From Callorhinus ursinus (Eukaryota > Chordata > Mammalia > Carnivora > Otariidae): a DNA stretch of 64,000 nt. Every line of letters starts with the position of its first letter. Position 1 is the stretch's first letter. The stretch lies in contig NW_020312867.1 in NCBI RefSeq assembly GCF_003265705.1, positions 176,993 through 240,992 of the forward strand, written 5' to 3'. Positions 44,750 through 55,439 of this stretch are shown here, one piece after another. The notes under the pieces are model-generated. The model was not told the origin of the DNA and made no database searches. It saw only the letters and a program-made list of their open reading frames with translations. The translations under genes and the position numbers were made by a program.

Positions 44750-47205
44750 CCAGAGTCTGAGTGAAGCCCTCCGGAAATGGAGGGCAGTTAGTATTCCACA
44801 GAACATCTACCTCAAGAGCTGTAGTGTTGGTCGTACTCCACCAGAGAGAGAAAGCCAACACCTTCTGGGAGCAAAGAGCCCATCAGCTCCCATTTTATCA
44901 AAATAATAGCCTACACACACACAAGAGAATACATGGATCAAACTATTCTTAAGACTGCCCCTTCAGCACACGCTCGACTTCTCCTTGCTCCCCTAGCAGG
45001 GGATGGGTCTTTAAGGAGAAGCTGTCGAACACTCCACTTAACAGACATATCCACATATTTCAAAGGTTTTTGTGGGGGTCAAAATAAAGGAAAGTCCCTG
45101 GGACTCCCGGAGGAGCGACGACTTGGAAAAGTACAATACAGCAACCTCTATTATGATGACTCAGCTGACCTGATCCCACCCTCAGGAGTAGACCAGGTCT
45201 GGAGACGGAGATGAACCCTGAACCCCACAGCTGCAGATAAAGGTTTCCTGTCAGAACCATTACTAAGCACAGCTTCCAGCACCAATAGTCCCAGGGAGAG
45301 AATGCTAGCGATTCTTCAGCAAAAACACACACACTCACTCTCTCTCCATTCTGTCTCGCTCAGTGTTGTGAACCCTTCTTGTTAGATGAAAGCAGGAGCA
45401 CCTCGATCCCCTAAAACCTCAGCCCTGGAGACAAAAGCAACAACCCCCTAGTCGTTCGGTCCAGGGAAAACCAGATCTGTACATGCAAAGAGGAAGTGCC
45501 AAGGCAAGGGCCCTGCTAAGATTACAGGCTGTTAATAAGGAAAGACAGAGCCAGGAGGTTTGATGTACAACTCGACAAGCAGAGGTTAAGGGGAGAGCCG
45601 GGGCAGGCTCATTTGCAAACTTGGTCCTGTTTCATTAAGTGAGAGCAGAGACAGCCTGTCTCAGTCCAGCAGAGAAGGACCTCATTATCCACGTAGGGAG
45701 CAAGAGATAAGAATCTTTTAATAATTGTTGGGAATTTTTTTATTATGATGTGGAATGCCAATTTAGGCCTCTCCTCACAGACTGGATACAAACAGCCTCC
45801 TTGGGAGTTAAAGCTGCTCCCCCCTGGCTGTGGTCATTAAAGACAAAGAGGCGAGAGACGGATGTTTGCTCGAAGAAAGGCCGCTGCTCAGGGGGCTCCC
45901 GTGGCTGCCAGGGACCAGCAGCTCCTGGACTGGTTGTCCTATCTCCAGAACCTTCCCAGAGTCCTCAGAGGTTTGTCACCCTGGACCCTGTCTCCCTACC
46001 TTCAGTTGGCCCCGAATCTCCTCAAGATATCACAAGTATCTGTGAAGGGTTGGGTTATTTTTCTGTTCACTTAAAAAAAAAATAAAAAAATGAAAACAAA
46101 CTTCAGGTATAAGGATTTAAACAGAACTTTGTATCATTACTTGAGAGACAACAAATATTTCCTGTACTAAGCAGCGGTTAAGCATAAAAGTGTAATGAAA
46201 GCCAGACAATGTGACAATTGTTTTACCTAGACACCCTTGCCTACCAAAGATTGGGCTCTTTGTTTGAAGGGAAGCTGAGGAAACAGTTCGGTGTTACAGA
46301 CACCCTGGAACTAGTCGGATGCATTGCCCTTGGGGTACTCTAGGGCTTGAAAGAGAATTGAAGAGGGAATGACGTTTTTTTTTTTTTCTCTTGATGTGAT
46401 TTTACCTAGTGCTTTGTGGAACAATCCAGATTTATGACCCTCCCATTGGGGACCTCTTGTCAGAATGCTGTTCAGGCCCCACTAGAGACCCGCGCGTCCT
46501 GAGGCAGGCTTTTGCTCAGGCAGAGGCTGCAATGTGCCCTCAAAGGCGGAGGAGAAGGGAGATCAAGGCCTAACGAGGCCTGCGAGGCACTGATCCTCTG
46601 GCCCTGGGCTGTGCTGGGGGCTCCCCTTTGATCCCACACAGCTGGTCTTTAGCCCCACACCCCCAAGGATTCCCACAAAGTGGGTCCTTAATTCTTTCCA
46701 CCAGTCTCTGCACCCCCCCCACCCCGCCCTGGCTCCGCGGGTCCCTTCCATTTCCTCTCCCTCTTTCCCTACATCATGCCCCACGGGGTAGATGCTGAAT
46801 GACAGGGATGGTGGGTTTTAAGTCCGAGGTGTCAGGAGCAATGAAGCGTCTTTGAGTCAGACAGGCCTGGCCGTTTCCATCGTCACAGGCAAGGGCACGG
46901 TGCCCAGGGCTGGAGGCTCCGGGAGCTGTCTGAGCGTTAGCTCAATGCCTGCTCCTTGGCTGGGTTTCAGAGAGGCCCGAGGAAGTGAGGGGTGTTGCTC
47001 GCTCCCTGCTGGAATCTGTGCTGACAGCTCTCAGGCTTCGGAGGGTCCCCTGGTGCACAGGCCAACGGCAGCTCCGAGGCAGATGTGGCCGAGCGAGCTG
47101 CCCGTGCACCTTGCTCGCCTTCTCTCTGCTGCCCTTCTGACGTTGCCCCAGAGCAGGAATTTTAGTAATCTTAATGCTAATTATCCAACCATCACAACTA
47201 GGGGG
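44750..47205. other. Repeat-poor unique block
   Basis: About 2.45 kb with no interspersed repeat I can identify, apart from a poly(T) run at 46372-46389. CpGs occur around 45850-45900 and 46480-46500. Frames of up to 150 residues (46852-47304 plus) overlap others on both strands, and the last runs into a MIR. No start, domain or splice structure supports a gene. Confidence 0.35.
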
Positions 47206-47209
47206 TACT

Positions 47210-47390
47210 GGGAGGTGATGGAGTGTGATGTTGAGAGCAGGAGACCCCTGGCTTTGAGTAACGGACACCTTTGCCACTTCCTAGCCATTGGAGGAGTTGC
47301 CTAATGCGTCCGAGCCCCAGTTTGCATGTAGAATTGGGATAATCGAGGGACCTATCTGTGTTGAGAGTGAAAGAGACAAAGAAGCAAAGT
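47210..47390 (+). mobile_element. MIR SINE, sense
   Basis: 'GAGAGCAGGAGACCCCTGGC', 'TTTGCCACTTCCTAGCCATT', 'GCCCCAGTTTGCATGTAGAA' and 'GAATTGGGATAATCGAGG'. Confidence 0.8.
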
Positions 47391-47790
47391 CTGGCTGTGA
47401 CCTAAGCACACGCATGTGGTACGATGAGGCAGGACGCAGGGTGGGGAAGGAGGGACACGTGCAGGATTCCGCTTCCGCCCTCTCTCAGTTAACCTTGTCA
47501 GTGGGAGGCACCGTACCTCCCTAGGAGGTTGGGAGAATTGAGGTAGTAGCTGTGAGATCGCCCATGGAGGGAACGAGGAAACAAGTTCCGTTCACACCAA
47601 AGCAAGAAGAGGGAGGAAATGGGGGGGGGCAGGATCCAAGTGGCCAGACCTGGCTTTCAAGGACCCCCACTGTTGTTCTCCTAGCTTTGTATTCCTCACG
47701 TTGACTTCTCTCCAGCACAGACCTGCTCTAACCCGGCTTGTCTCCACCTGCACACAAACCGGGTGGTTACACTTTCAAAACTAAGCAGCA
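47391..47790. other. Unassigned sequence
   Basis: Nothing recognised beyond a short G run at 47621-47630. Confidence 0.35.
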
Positions 47791-47794
47791 ATTT

Positions 47795-47910
47795 CTGCAG
47801 CCTGGAATGTGCCTCTTTCTCCTTTCCACCAACCATCATTGTACGCATCCTGAAGTCACCTCCTCCAGGAGACTTCCCTGACTGCCTCTGAACCATACAG
47901 AGTCGTACAA
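47795..47910 (+). mobile_element. L2 fragment, sense
   Basis: 'CAGCCTGGAATGTGCCTCTT', 'GAAGTCACCTCCTCCAGGAG' and 'ACTTCCCTGACTGCC'. Confidence 0.65.
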
Positions 47911-47977
47911 AGAGAAGAGATCAATATTTTCATATGAAGCACCTTGCATCTCTCACTGAGGTTTAAAAAGAGGTGAC

Positions 47978-48095
47978 CCTGGGTTGCCTGGCTGGCTGAG
48001 TCAGAAAAACATGTGACTCTTGATCTGAAGGTTTTGCATTCAAGTCCCACAATGGGTGTAGAGATTACTTAAATAAGTAAAACTTTAAAAAAAAA
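47978..48095 (+). mobile_element. Old, short CAN-SINE, sense
   Basis: 'GTTGCCTGGCTGGCTGAGTC', 'ACATGTGACTCTTGATCTGA', 'CATTCAAGTCCCACAATGGG', then 'TAGAGATTACTTAAATAAGT' and poly(A). It lacks the CT-rich middle of the other copies. A possible decayed duplication is GTGACCCTGG / GTGGCTCTGG. Confidence 0.85.
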
Positions 48096-48525
48096 AAAAG
48101 TGGCTCTGGTGTCGGGGATGCTGCACTCGTCTCCTGTTCATGGCAGGCCTGAAGCAGAAGCCCTGCTTACGGTGGGTTGGCTTCAGAGGTGGCCTCCATG
48201 TTATTCTGTTTCCCTGGTGACTTTGAGCCAAGGAGATTTTCCAAGGTGTGTTCTCAACTTCCATAAGCACCAGGAGTAAAACAGAAGATTGTGGTAGAGG
48301 AAGACAGTTCGTGTAGTTAGAGATCAAGGTGAAGGGAAAAGAAAATCAGCTTTCCTGGCTCACTTGGTGCACAGGCACTGTGGTATTCAAAATTAAATTT
48401 CGAGACAACATTGGTGCCTTCCCGGTCTTGTGAAACCTCACGGATGCACGTGCTTTTCAACTCTGTGGCTTGCCAGGGCAGTCTTCTGACTCCCGATGCC
48501 TGGATTTCTCTTTTCCACTCCCCTC
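48096..48525. other. Unassigned sequence
   Basis: No repeat or gene recognised. Confidence 0.35.
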
Positions 48526-48529
48526 AAAT

Positions 48530-48840
48530 GCCTGGCTTCTTCTCTTTCTTCAGGCTTCTACTTAAATAACACCTCCTCCAGGAAGCCTTCCCTGACCACA
48601 CTATCAAAAGTAAAGCAACGCTCATTATTTTCTCTCCCTGCCTCCTAAGTGCCTTGATAATACTTACTGCAGTGTAAAACTATTTACTTTTCGTAATTAT
48701 TTATGTGGCTTCTTTTTGTCCCTACCCATACAGTCTGAGTTTTACGATTTTATGAGCCTTCTTCTTCTTTGCCACCATAGCTCATCATCTAGAACAGAGT
48801 CTGGTATATTAGGTGTTAATGAGTGTTTGTTGAATGAATA
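48530..48840 (+). mobile_element. L2 3' end, sense
   Basis: A clean L2 terminus: 'AACACCTCCTCCAGGAAGCC', 'TTCCCTGACCACACTATCAA', 'CATCTAGAACAGAGTCTGGT' and 'GAGTGTTTGTTGAATGAATA'. Confidence 0.88.
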
Positions 48841-49092
48841 CAGAAAGGTCCATAGGAGCGGTGAGTAGATTATGGAATAGAACTTTTGACTCGAAGAGCT
48901 TCCTGAGTAAAAGTAGTGTGCGGACTGCCTAGGGATCATTGGTGACATCATCCCCTTTGCTTCCTTTGCTCCCTTGGCCCTCAGGCACTGCGCTCAGCCA
49001 CAGATAACTGCCCCCAAATCAAGGCCAGGGAAACATGAGAGTGCTATAATGTTCACCAATTAGTTAAGATTCCTTTTGTGTCTCTGTTCCAG

Positions 49093-49230
49093 GGACGAAA
49101 GGGCTGGGCTTGGATGTCGAGATTGACAAGTATGATTTGGAATTCTCGGTGAAGGATGGGGCCAAGTCGCGCAAGTCCTGCTCGTTTTGTTTTTACGTTA
49201 AGTGCTTTGAACTGTTGACATCCTGGGGAA
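49093..49230 (+). other. Candidate internal exon (138 nt), no homology recognised
   Basis: A pyrimidine-rich acceptor (TTTTGTGTCTCTGTTCCAG, ending at 49092) precedes 138 nt that end at a near-consensus donor GGGGAA|GTAAGT (49231). The length is a multiple of three. One forward frame is open across all of it, with residues such as LDVEIDKYDLEFSVKDG and CFYVKCFELLTSWG. About seven CpGs fall inside, whereas the flanks have almost none. I do not recognise the peptide. A minus-strand frame is also open, and no neighbouring exon is visible. It could be a coding exon, a lncRNA exon, or chance. Confidence 0.25.
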
Positions 49231-49434
49231 GTAAGTCTGTACACCCTGTTGGAGGCAGACATCTTGCAGACGGTGCTACAACCGCGTCTCTTACATAATC
49301 CTGCAATTCCCTACACGTCCAGCCTCGGAGCTGGTCATATACAGGCACCCGATCAACAGCTCCCACATGCAAGGGAGATTTCTACCTTCTACCTCTCTGT
49401 TTCTACCATGGCCGGGAGCTCATGTGTTAAGCCA

Positions 49435-49630
49435 AGACGGAGTGGGCTTTAAATTCAGCCTCCCATACCACAAGCTACTGTCGCACATTGGACAATCCCA
49501 TTAACCTCTCTGTGTACGCCTCAATCTGGCTGGCATCTGCAAAAGAGGAATAAAAATGCCTCCCTCATGGGATTTATGTGAAGAGTAAATGAGTGAATGA
49601 TTGAGAAAATACTGGCCAATATTACTGCAA
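49435..49630 (+). mobile_element. MIR SINE, sense
   Basis: 'GGGCTTTAAATTCAGCCTCC', 'ATCCCATTAACCTCTCTGTG', 'TCTGCAAAAGAGGAATAAAA' and 'GGGATTTATGTGAAGAGTAA'. Confidence 0.82.
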
Positions 49631-49647
49631 AGTGTTCTAGGATTTTC

Positions 49648-49890
49648 TCCACTGTAGTTGTGACTCACTTGGTCATTGTACCCTCCGCTCATGCGATGTG
49701 CCTAAATCTACTTAGCAGGACACTCTGCAACCAACGATACCCAGTGCCCAGTGCACAACGACATAAACAGCCATTGCCCTCAGACAGATGAGGCACCAGA
49801 GCAGGAGAATGCCGTGTGCACAGACAATTGGAAAACAGTTTGGAAAATCTGAAGTCATGGTAAACAAATGTCTGGGGTGCCCAGAGGAAC
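49648..49890 (+). repeat. Inverted duplication, left arm
   Basis: This segment reappears reverse-complemented at 50750-50995, at roughly 85% identity by eye with few indels. A 63-nt core (49694-49756, starting CGATGTGCCTAAATCTACTT) is identical to 50947-50885. Short shared frames exist: MCLNLLSRTLCNQRYPVPSA in the core direction, and CAHGILL-WCL-CLRAMA in the other. I do not recognise the sequence as a known repeat family. Confidence 0.9.
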
Positions 49891-49899
49891 GAGCAATCT

Positions 49900-50355
49900 C
49901 ATTTCCTGGACTAATCATGGAAAACTTCACGGAAAAAGTGCTTTCGAGGTGGATGTTGGGTCATAAAAATGACAAGAGAGAGGACATATGTGAAGACATG
50001 GGAATGTATGAGGGCACAGCAGTCTCCCAGGGAGCTGAGGACTTGGGCTGAACTGGAGAACTCCCACAGGTGGTACAGTAGCAGGTGCAAGGCGAGTCAC
50101 ACAGGCTTGGTCACACTTTCTTCTGAGGCCCCGGGAGCATCAGAGATGTCAGGGGGTGGGGGTGGGACACTTGCTCAAGTTTGGAGTGGAAAGGGGCAAG
50201 AATGATAGCAGATGGAGGTTGGTGCATTCACCCACTCTGGGGACAATAAAGGCTCATCTGGATCAGGGCTCCGGGGGTAGAGAGAGAAAGGCTGGAGGAA
50301 TATTTGGAAGGCAGATGGAAAGACTTGGTAAACTGGTTGCCCAGCAGACATCTGC
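49900..50355 (-). mobile_element. L2-like fragment, antisense
   Basis: Reversed L2 3' features, weak but ordered: 'AAAACTTCACGGAAAAAGTG' and 'GGAGGAATATTTGGAAGGCA', then 'AAGACTTGGTAAACTGGTTG'. It forms most of the spacer between the two inverted arms. Confidence 0.4.
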
Positions 50356-50371
50356 ATGATGAAGACTTCTT

Positions 50372-50583
50372 TTTTAAAAAAAGATTTATTTATTTGGGAG
50401 AGAGAGTGAGCGAGTGAGCGAGAGAGACAGAGAGTGAGCACAAGCGGGGGAGGGGCAGAGGGAGAGGGAAAAGCAGACTCCCACTGAGCAGGGAGCCCGA
50501 CATGGGGTTCGATCCTGGGACTCTAGGACCATGACCTGAGCTGAATGCAGATGCCTAACTGACTGAGCTACCCAGGCGCCCCA
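50372..50583 (-). mobile_element. CAN-SINE, antisense
   Basis: 'AAAAAGATTTATTTATTTGG', GA-rich tract, 'GCAGAGGGAGAGGGAAAAGC', 'GGGTTCGATCCTGGGACTC' (minus strand) and terminal 'CTACCCAGGCGCCCC'. Decayed duplication ATGAAGACTTCTT (50359-50371) and ATGGAGGCTTCCT (50584-50596). It lies in the spacer of the inverted duplication. Confidence 0.95.
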
Positions 50584-50749
50584 ATGGAGGCTTCCTGAAG
50601 CAACAACCAAACTTAGTGGCACTCATCAGAATGGCCCCGTGTTCATACCCCATCAGCTGGGTGTCCGTCTCCGCAGGAACTGTGGGAGCTGAAATAAGCC
50701 CATCCTACTGCAGTAAGCCTCGGAACATGGGGCCAGCTTGTGACCCTAA

Positions 50750-50995
50750 GTTGCCCTAGGCACCTCAGACATTTTCCTGCCTTGATTTCAGATTTCCCGA
50801 ATGACTTGCCAATTATCTGTGCACACGGCATTCTCTTGTTCTGGTGCCTCAACTGTCTGAGGGCAATGGCTATTGTATGTCGTCGTGCACTGGGCACTGG
50901 GTATCGTTGGTTGCAGAGTGTCCTGCTAAGTAGATTTAGGCACATCGAATGAGCAGAGGGCATAACGACAGAGTGAGTCACAGCTATAGTGGATT
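50750..50995 (-). repeat. Inverted duplication, right arm
   Basis: Reverse complement of the left arm. It lies within a 142-residue minus-strand frame (50643-51071) that shares MCLNLLSRTLCNQRYPVPSA with the left arm but has no recognised domain. The plus-strand frame here also stays open for 70 residues. The spacer between arms is about 860 bp and contains one SINE, so the original spacing was shorter if the SINE came later. Confidence 0.9.
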
Positions 50996-51289
50996 GTTCA
51001 GGATTGTTCAGCGGGTCGTTCAGGGGCAAGAGGCCTTCATTTATCTTTACTTCCTTCCAGATGTTTTGCATCCATCACCTCCCCTCCTGGACCAGACAGT
51101 CAGGTCCAACTTCTAGCCCCTTCTCTCCTGCCCAGTAGCACCACCACCCCAGGCAAGTTTTCCACCCTCTAAAAATGCCCATGTCCTTATTTGTAAGATA
51201 GAAGGACCAGTGGAACCTACCTCAACCAGTTGATGGAAGCATGGAGTACCACGAAGGCATTTCACGTGGCCCATGATCATCCCCACTGT

Positions 51290-51930
51290 TCTATTCAGCA
51301 AGCACTTGCTGGACACCCTCTAGGAGCCAGCCACTCTACCAGCCCTGAGAATGCAGTGGGGAGTGACAACGAGCCAGCTTTCATGGATCTTGCATTCTAG
51401 GCGGGGAGGCTGATCATCAACAACAGAGAACACAAGACATGTTGGGTGATACGTGTTAGGAAGAAAAGACAGAATAAGCACCAGAGCAGAGCTAGGGGTG
51501 CTGTTTTAGCTAAGGCAGCCAGAAAAGACCTTTCTGAGGAGAAGACATTTGAGCAGATAGGGCTGAAGTGAGAGAGTAAACTTTGCAAAGTTGTGCAGGA
51601 AGAACTTTCCATGCAGAGGAAACTGAGGCACAAAGGTCTGAGGTTTTTGGTGTAAGGAGCAGCAGGATAGCTCAAGGGGTGGGAGCAAGGTGAGCAAGGA
51701 AGAGGAATAGGAGCAGAGCAGGCGGCCTTGGCAGCCGTGGTAAAGAGCTCGGTGTTTGTTCTGAAGGAGAGGGAAGGTCATTGAAGGGGTCTTTAAAGGG
51801 CAGCTCCACCATGTGATTTCCAGTTTCAGAGGGTAACTGTGGCCACTGTGGGCAGGGGAAAATTGGGGTCGGGGGTACCTCCTGGGAGCCCCTTGCAGTT
51901 ATCCAGGGGAAAGGTGATGAGGATGGGGAT
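51290..51930 (-). mobile_element. L2 LINE, antisense
   Basis: 'CAGCAAGCACTTGCTGGACA', 'CATGGATCTTGCATTCTAGG', 'GAAGACATTTGAGCAGATAG', 'CCATGCAGAGGAAACTGAGG' and 'TTGCAGTTATCCAGGGGAAA' follow the reversed L2 consensus over about 640 bp. Confidence 0.82.
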
Positions 51931-53695
51931 GCCCCTCTTCATGCAGTTGTGGTTGGTACGTTGTCTGGCACGTGCTCAGACCGTGGAAACGTTATCCATC
52001 CTTATTTCATTCCTTATTAGCTGTCCCTTATTTGCCTCTTCCTCCCATTTTGCTGCTGTGACATATGCATGGCCCCTCCCCCTGTCTTCCCAGTGCTTGA
52101 ATCTGAGAGCACCCAGTTGCCCTCCTCCTGAAAGCCAGAGCTGCTGGATCATCAGAGAATCAGTCCAGCCTTAGACAACATCCTCAGTCCCCGTGTGTTG
52201 GTGCCCATAACTGGGGACACGCTTTGCATAGCTGTCTCCAAGGGCTTGGGTCCAAACACAGAGCTACCTGGTCTGCTTATCTGTGGAGCATCTTCCTGCC
52301 CAGTCACCTGCTACTTGACTCGTTAGATGGTCAGGCTGACCTACAGGTGGCCTGGAGTTGCGGGGAGAGGTTCTTTCCGGTGGACATCCGTTTCTGAACC
52401 TGCTGGGCTCTGAGGCCTCACGAGCCCTACCTCAAAGGAGATGCCACAGCCCAATTAACAACCAAAGGGCAAAGTGGGAATGGGTGTCACCCAGAGACAA
52501 TATCCTTCAGAAAGATGGGCTGGCAGGCTGTGGACTGTTCCTTCAGTCTGAGCTGCCACCATCCTTGGGACAGTTTCATGCCTTGGTATTTGCAATCCAG
52601 GCTGTGTACGGAGGGAATCCAGACTCTGGAGAAAATCATGAAAATGCTGCTGCCCCATCACCCCAGGAATGCAGGGGCTGCTGACACTGCTCCTAGAGAA
52701 GAGAGACTGTAGCTTGTCTGTATGACCTCAACCCTGTCTCACCTGTGAATTCAGCCCCCCTCAGCCCCGAAGCAAATAGTTACCACCTGACTTGGCAGTG
52801 GCCCTGGGTCTGAGCTGCTGTTGATACCACTTAAGTCTTGCAGCTTTGTGTCGTGTCCCCATGGGGAGACCCTCACTTGGTGCCTGTGCTCCGAATCCAC
52901 AGCTTTCCAGACGAGTCCAGTCCAGCCCCGTTAAGGTACTGCCAAGGCACCTTTTCTGTGTGTGACCTGGCAATTTCTGCCTGCTTGTGGATTTCTCAGT
53001 ACCAACTTTGCCTGCTCTTGTTTTCTAGACTATTTATCCCTTCTGAGATGCCCTGTGCCCCCCCTTATCTTACTCCCTGTGCCCCCAGCTTCTTCAGGTT
53101 TTTCCCCTTTCTGTCTCTGGATTCCAACCAATGTGCAAACCCTGATACCACCTCAGTTACGGTTTTGATATCTTAAAAGAAAGTCAAGGACTAACACTCA
53201 GATACTAGAAATTTGGTCCATTAACTGAAATTGCAGAGCGCAGGAATGAGGGGAAGGGTACAAAGGAGGGGCTCATTTAAAATTTAAATTATTTGCACAC
53301 TTTGAGCCAACACATATATCTTGGTATTGATCGAAGCTCTTTGGAAGCTATTTACGTTTTCAGCCCACCTATAAGGCTGAGATTTATACTGCATTTGGTG
53401 TTTAACTAGCCTCTTAATGCATCCTGTTGAGCCATGGTGTTGGTGGGTGTATCGTAAATTTTAGCCTTGGTGCTAAATTGATGTGCTTAGTGGAGTTGAA
53501 TTTTGGCCATTAAAATAAATAAATAAAATGAATAAGAGGGACTTCCAGGCCCTCGTGTCATATTAAAATCAAGCAAAGCCAGAGAGACAAAACCTCTGGA
53601 GTCATGATTGGGTTTTATGTGCCAGACTTAGGGCATGCAGGATTCCGTTCAGTATAGACTCAAATAGTGAACACCAGCAGTGTGGAATTAAGGGA
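51931..53695. other. Unassigned unique sequence
   Basis: About 1.75 kb without assigned repeats, apart from a short (AAAT)n at 53509-53528. Frames of 108-112 residues overlap on both strands and lack domains. Confidence 0.35.
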
Positions 53696-53699
53696 GAGA

Positions 53700-53830
53700 C
53701 CATGGTGCAGCATGTGTTCGTGCTGAGTTGAAGTTAAGAAGACCTGAATTCACACCCTGACTTTATCTGCACACCCATAGCTGGATCTGCTTTTTCCCAG
53801 TTTCTAAGTGAGTGGTCTGGCTCGGTGATT
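53700..53830 (+). mobile_element. MIR SINE fragment, sense
   Basis: 'GAAGACCTGAATTCACACCC' and 'TGACTTTATCTGCACACCCA' resemble the MIR 5' half. Weak. Confidence 0.45.
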
Positions 53831-54795
53831 AAGTAAAGTCCCGGGCCCCTTCCACGGATCTCATCCCCTTGTGGTTAACCCACCTGTGTTCGGCTGGACT
53901 CTCACATCGGTCCAGCCTCCGGGTTGGAATGAGAAGACAACAGCTCCCAGCCATCTCAGGCTGACTTCGGAGACAGCTCTTGTCTAAGTGACCCGTGAGA
54001 ATCGGGGAAGGTCTCAGATTTGTCCACATTCTAGTGAATCTAACAGCTTCCGTGAAGTCTCAGGCTGCCAGGATCCAAGCTAATTGGAACAGAGGCCAAA
54101 TATTTTCCAAAAGATTCACTATAGAGAGAAAGCTTATTTTGTCTGCTAGAGGTAGGTTAAAAAAAAAAAAAAAGTTCTGAAATCAGCAGACAATTTAGAG
54201 CCTGTTGCTGTCCTCCTGGTTCTCTGGAATGACAGCATTTTCCTCCACAGTCAGTACAGAGATGCTGGTCATTTGAGCTGGCTTCTTAGCGTGACTCACA
54301 ACATACTTGTCATAAGCCACCCACCGTAAAGAGTGGGCAGCCACCGAAGTTTTTATCTGGAGGAGGAGCAAGTCTGTGAAAGCTGGATGACCAGGATCCT
54401 GGTGGCTCCTGGAGCAGATCTGTGGGGATGAAAGTGCCAGCAACCCTTTCTCTCTCCTCGGGTGGGTCAGGCGAGGTCTCGGTCGCTCTCATTCAGCCTG
54501 GGTTTCTTGATCCTCAGCGTCAGCATTTCCCAAAATGGCACAGTCCTCTCTTACCAAGGCATGGACCATTGTCTCTGACAGTGCCCGGCCCTGAAATAGG
54601 AAGTGAACTTGGTTTATCTACTTTTTATCCACCCTTATCTACCCTTTCAATGGCCCTAGCTCTGACCTTGACATATACACTCATAGATCCCGCGAGAGAA
54701 GTTACATATTCTTGAAAATGTTGGAATAATGAGAAAGCAATTGGCAAAAAGGAGAGAATATAAACAGATGTTTGCGTTTGTGTACATCCTTCCTT
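53831..54795. other. Unassigned sequence
   Basis: Contains a poly(A) run at 54160-54173, but no retrocopied gene is recognisable before it. Otherwise featureless. Confidence 0.35.
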
Positions 54796-54799
54796 GTCC

Positions 54800-55180
54800 C
54801 TTTATTTTTTCAGTCGAGAAATATTTGCTGGGCATCCTCTCAACAGGATGAGTGGGTCTTTGGCAGAGAGATATGTTAGCAGGGAAGATAAATGATACAG
54901 CAGCCCCTGGTGATTTCTTCTAGCTGAAATGTAGGATGCTGGGGATGTGGGGTGCCAGGTGAACACAAACTATTTGAGCAGAACTTATAACTGCCAAGTT
55001 AAGGAATTTGGACACTACTCTCCAGGACAATGGCTTATGTTGAAGGGATTTGGGGCAAGAGAGTGCATTGCATAATTTGTACACTAGAAAGAGTTTTCTG
55101 ACTAAATCTTTGAGAAGATTGGACCTGCGTGAGCTTTGAGGCACAGGGATTAATTAAGGCACAGTTGCTCTGGGTGAGAG
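54800..55180 (-). mobile_element. L2 fragment, antisense
   Basis: 'GAGAAATATTTGCTGGGCAT', 'TTAAGGAATTTGGACACTAC' and 'TCTCCAGGACAATGGCTTAT' resemble the reversed L2 3' region (…AAGGAGTTTGGATTTTAT…AATGGGAAGCCA). Confidence 0.55.
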
Positions 55181-55298
55181 GTGGTAAAGCCCCAAAATCA
55201 TGAGTAAATTGGAATGTAATTTATTAATAATTAATTACAAGCAAGATGACCATTTCCCTAAGAGGCCATTTCCCAAAGTTTATAATCCTTCCATTTCC

Positions 55299-55432
55299 TA
55301 CACACACATACACTCCTACCTCACACACATACCTACCTCACACACACACACTCACACACACCTGTCTCACACACACACCTGCCTCACACTCACACACACC
55401 CCTACCTCACACCATGCCACCACACCACAGTG
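55299..55432 (+). repeat. CA-rich minisatellite-like array
   Basis: Imperfect units of about 18-22 bp of the form ACACAC…CCTACCTC or CCTGTCTC repeat along 134 bp. Accounts for the threonine/histidine-rich plus-strand frames. Confidence 0.9.
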
Positions 55433-55439
55433 GCTGTGC

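Noticed and set aside
46852..47304. 150-residue plus-strand frame with a plausible-looking start
   Set aside because: Ends inside a MIR SINE, has a competing 111-residue antisense frame and shows no domain.
54060..54175. Possible processed pseudogene ending in poly(A)
   Set aside because: No recognisable coding sequence upstream of the A run and no target duplication found.
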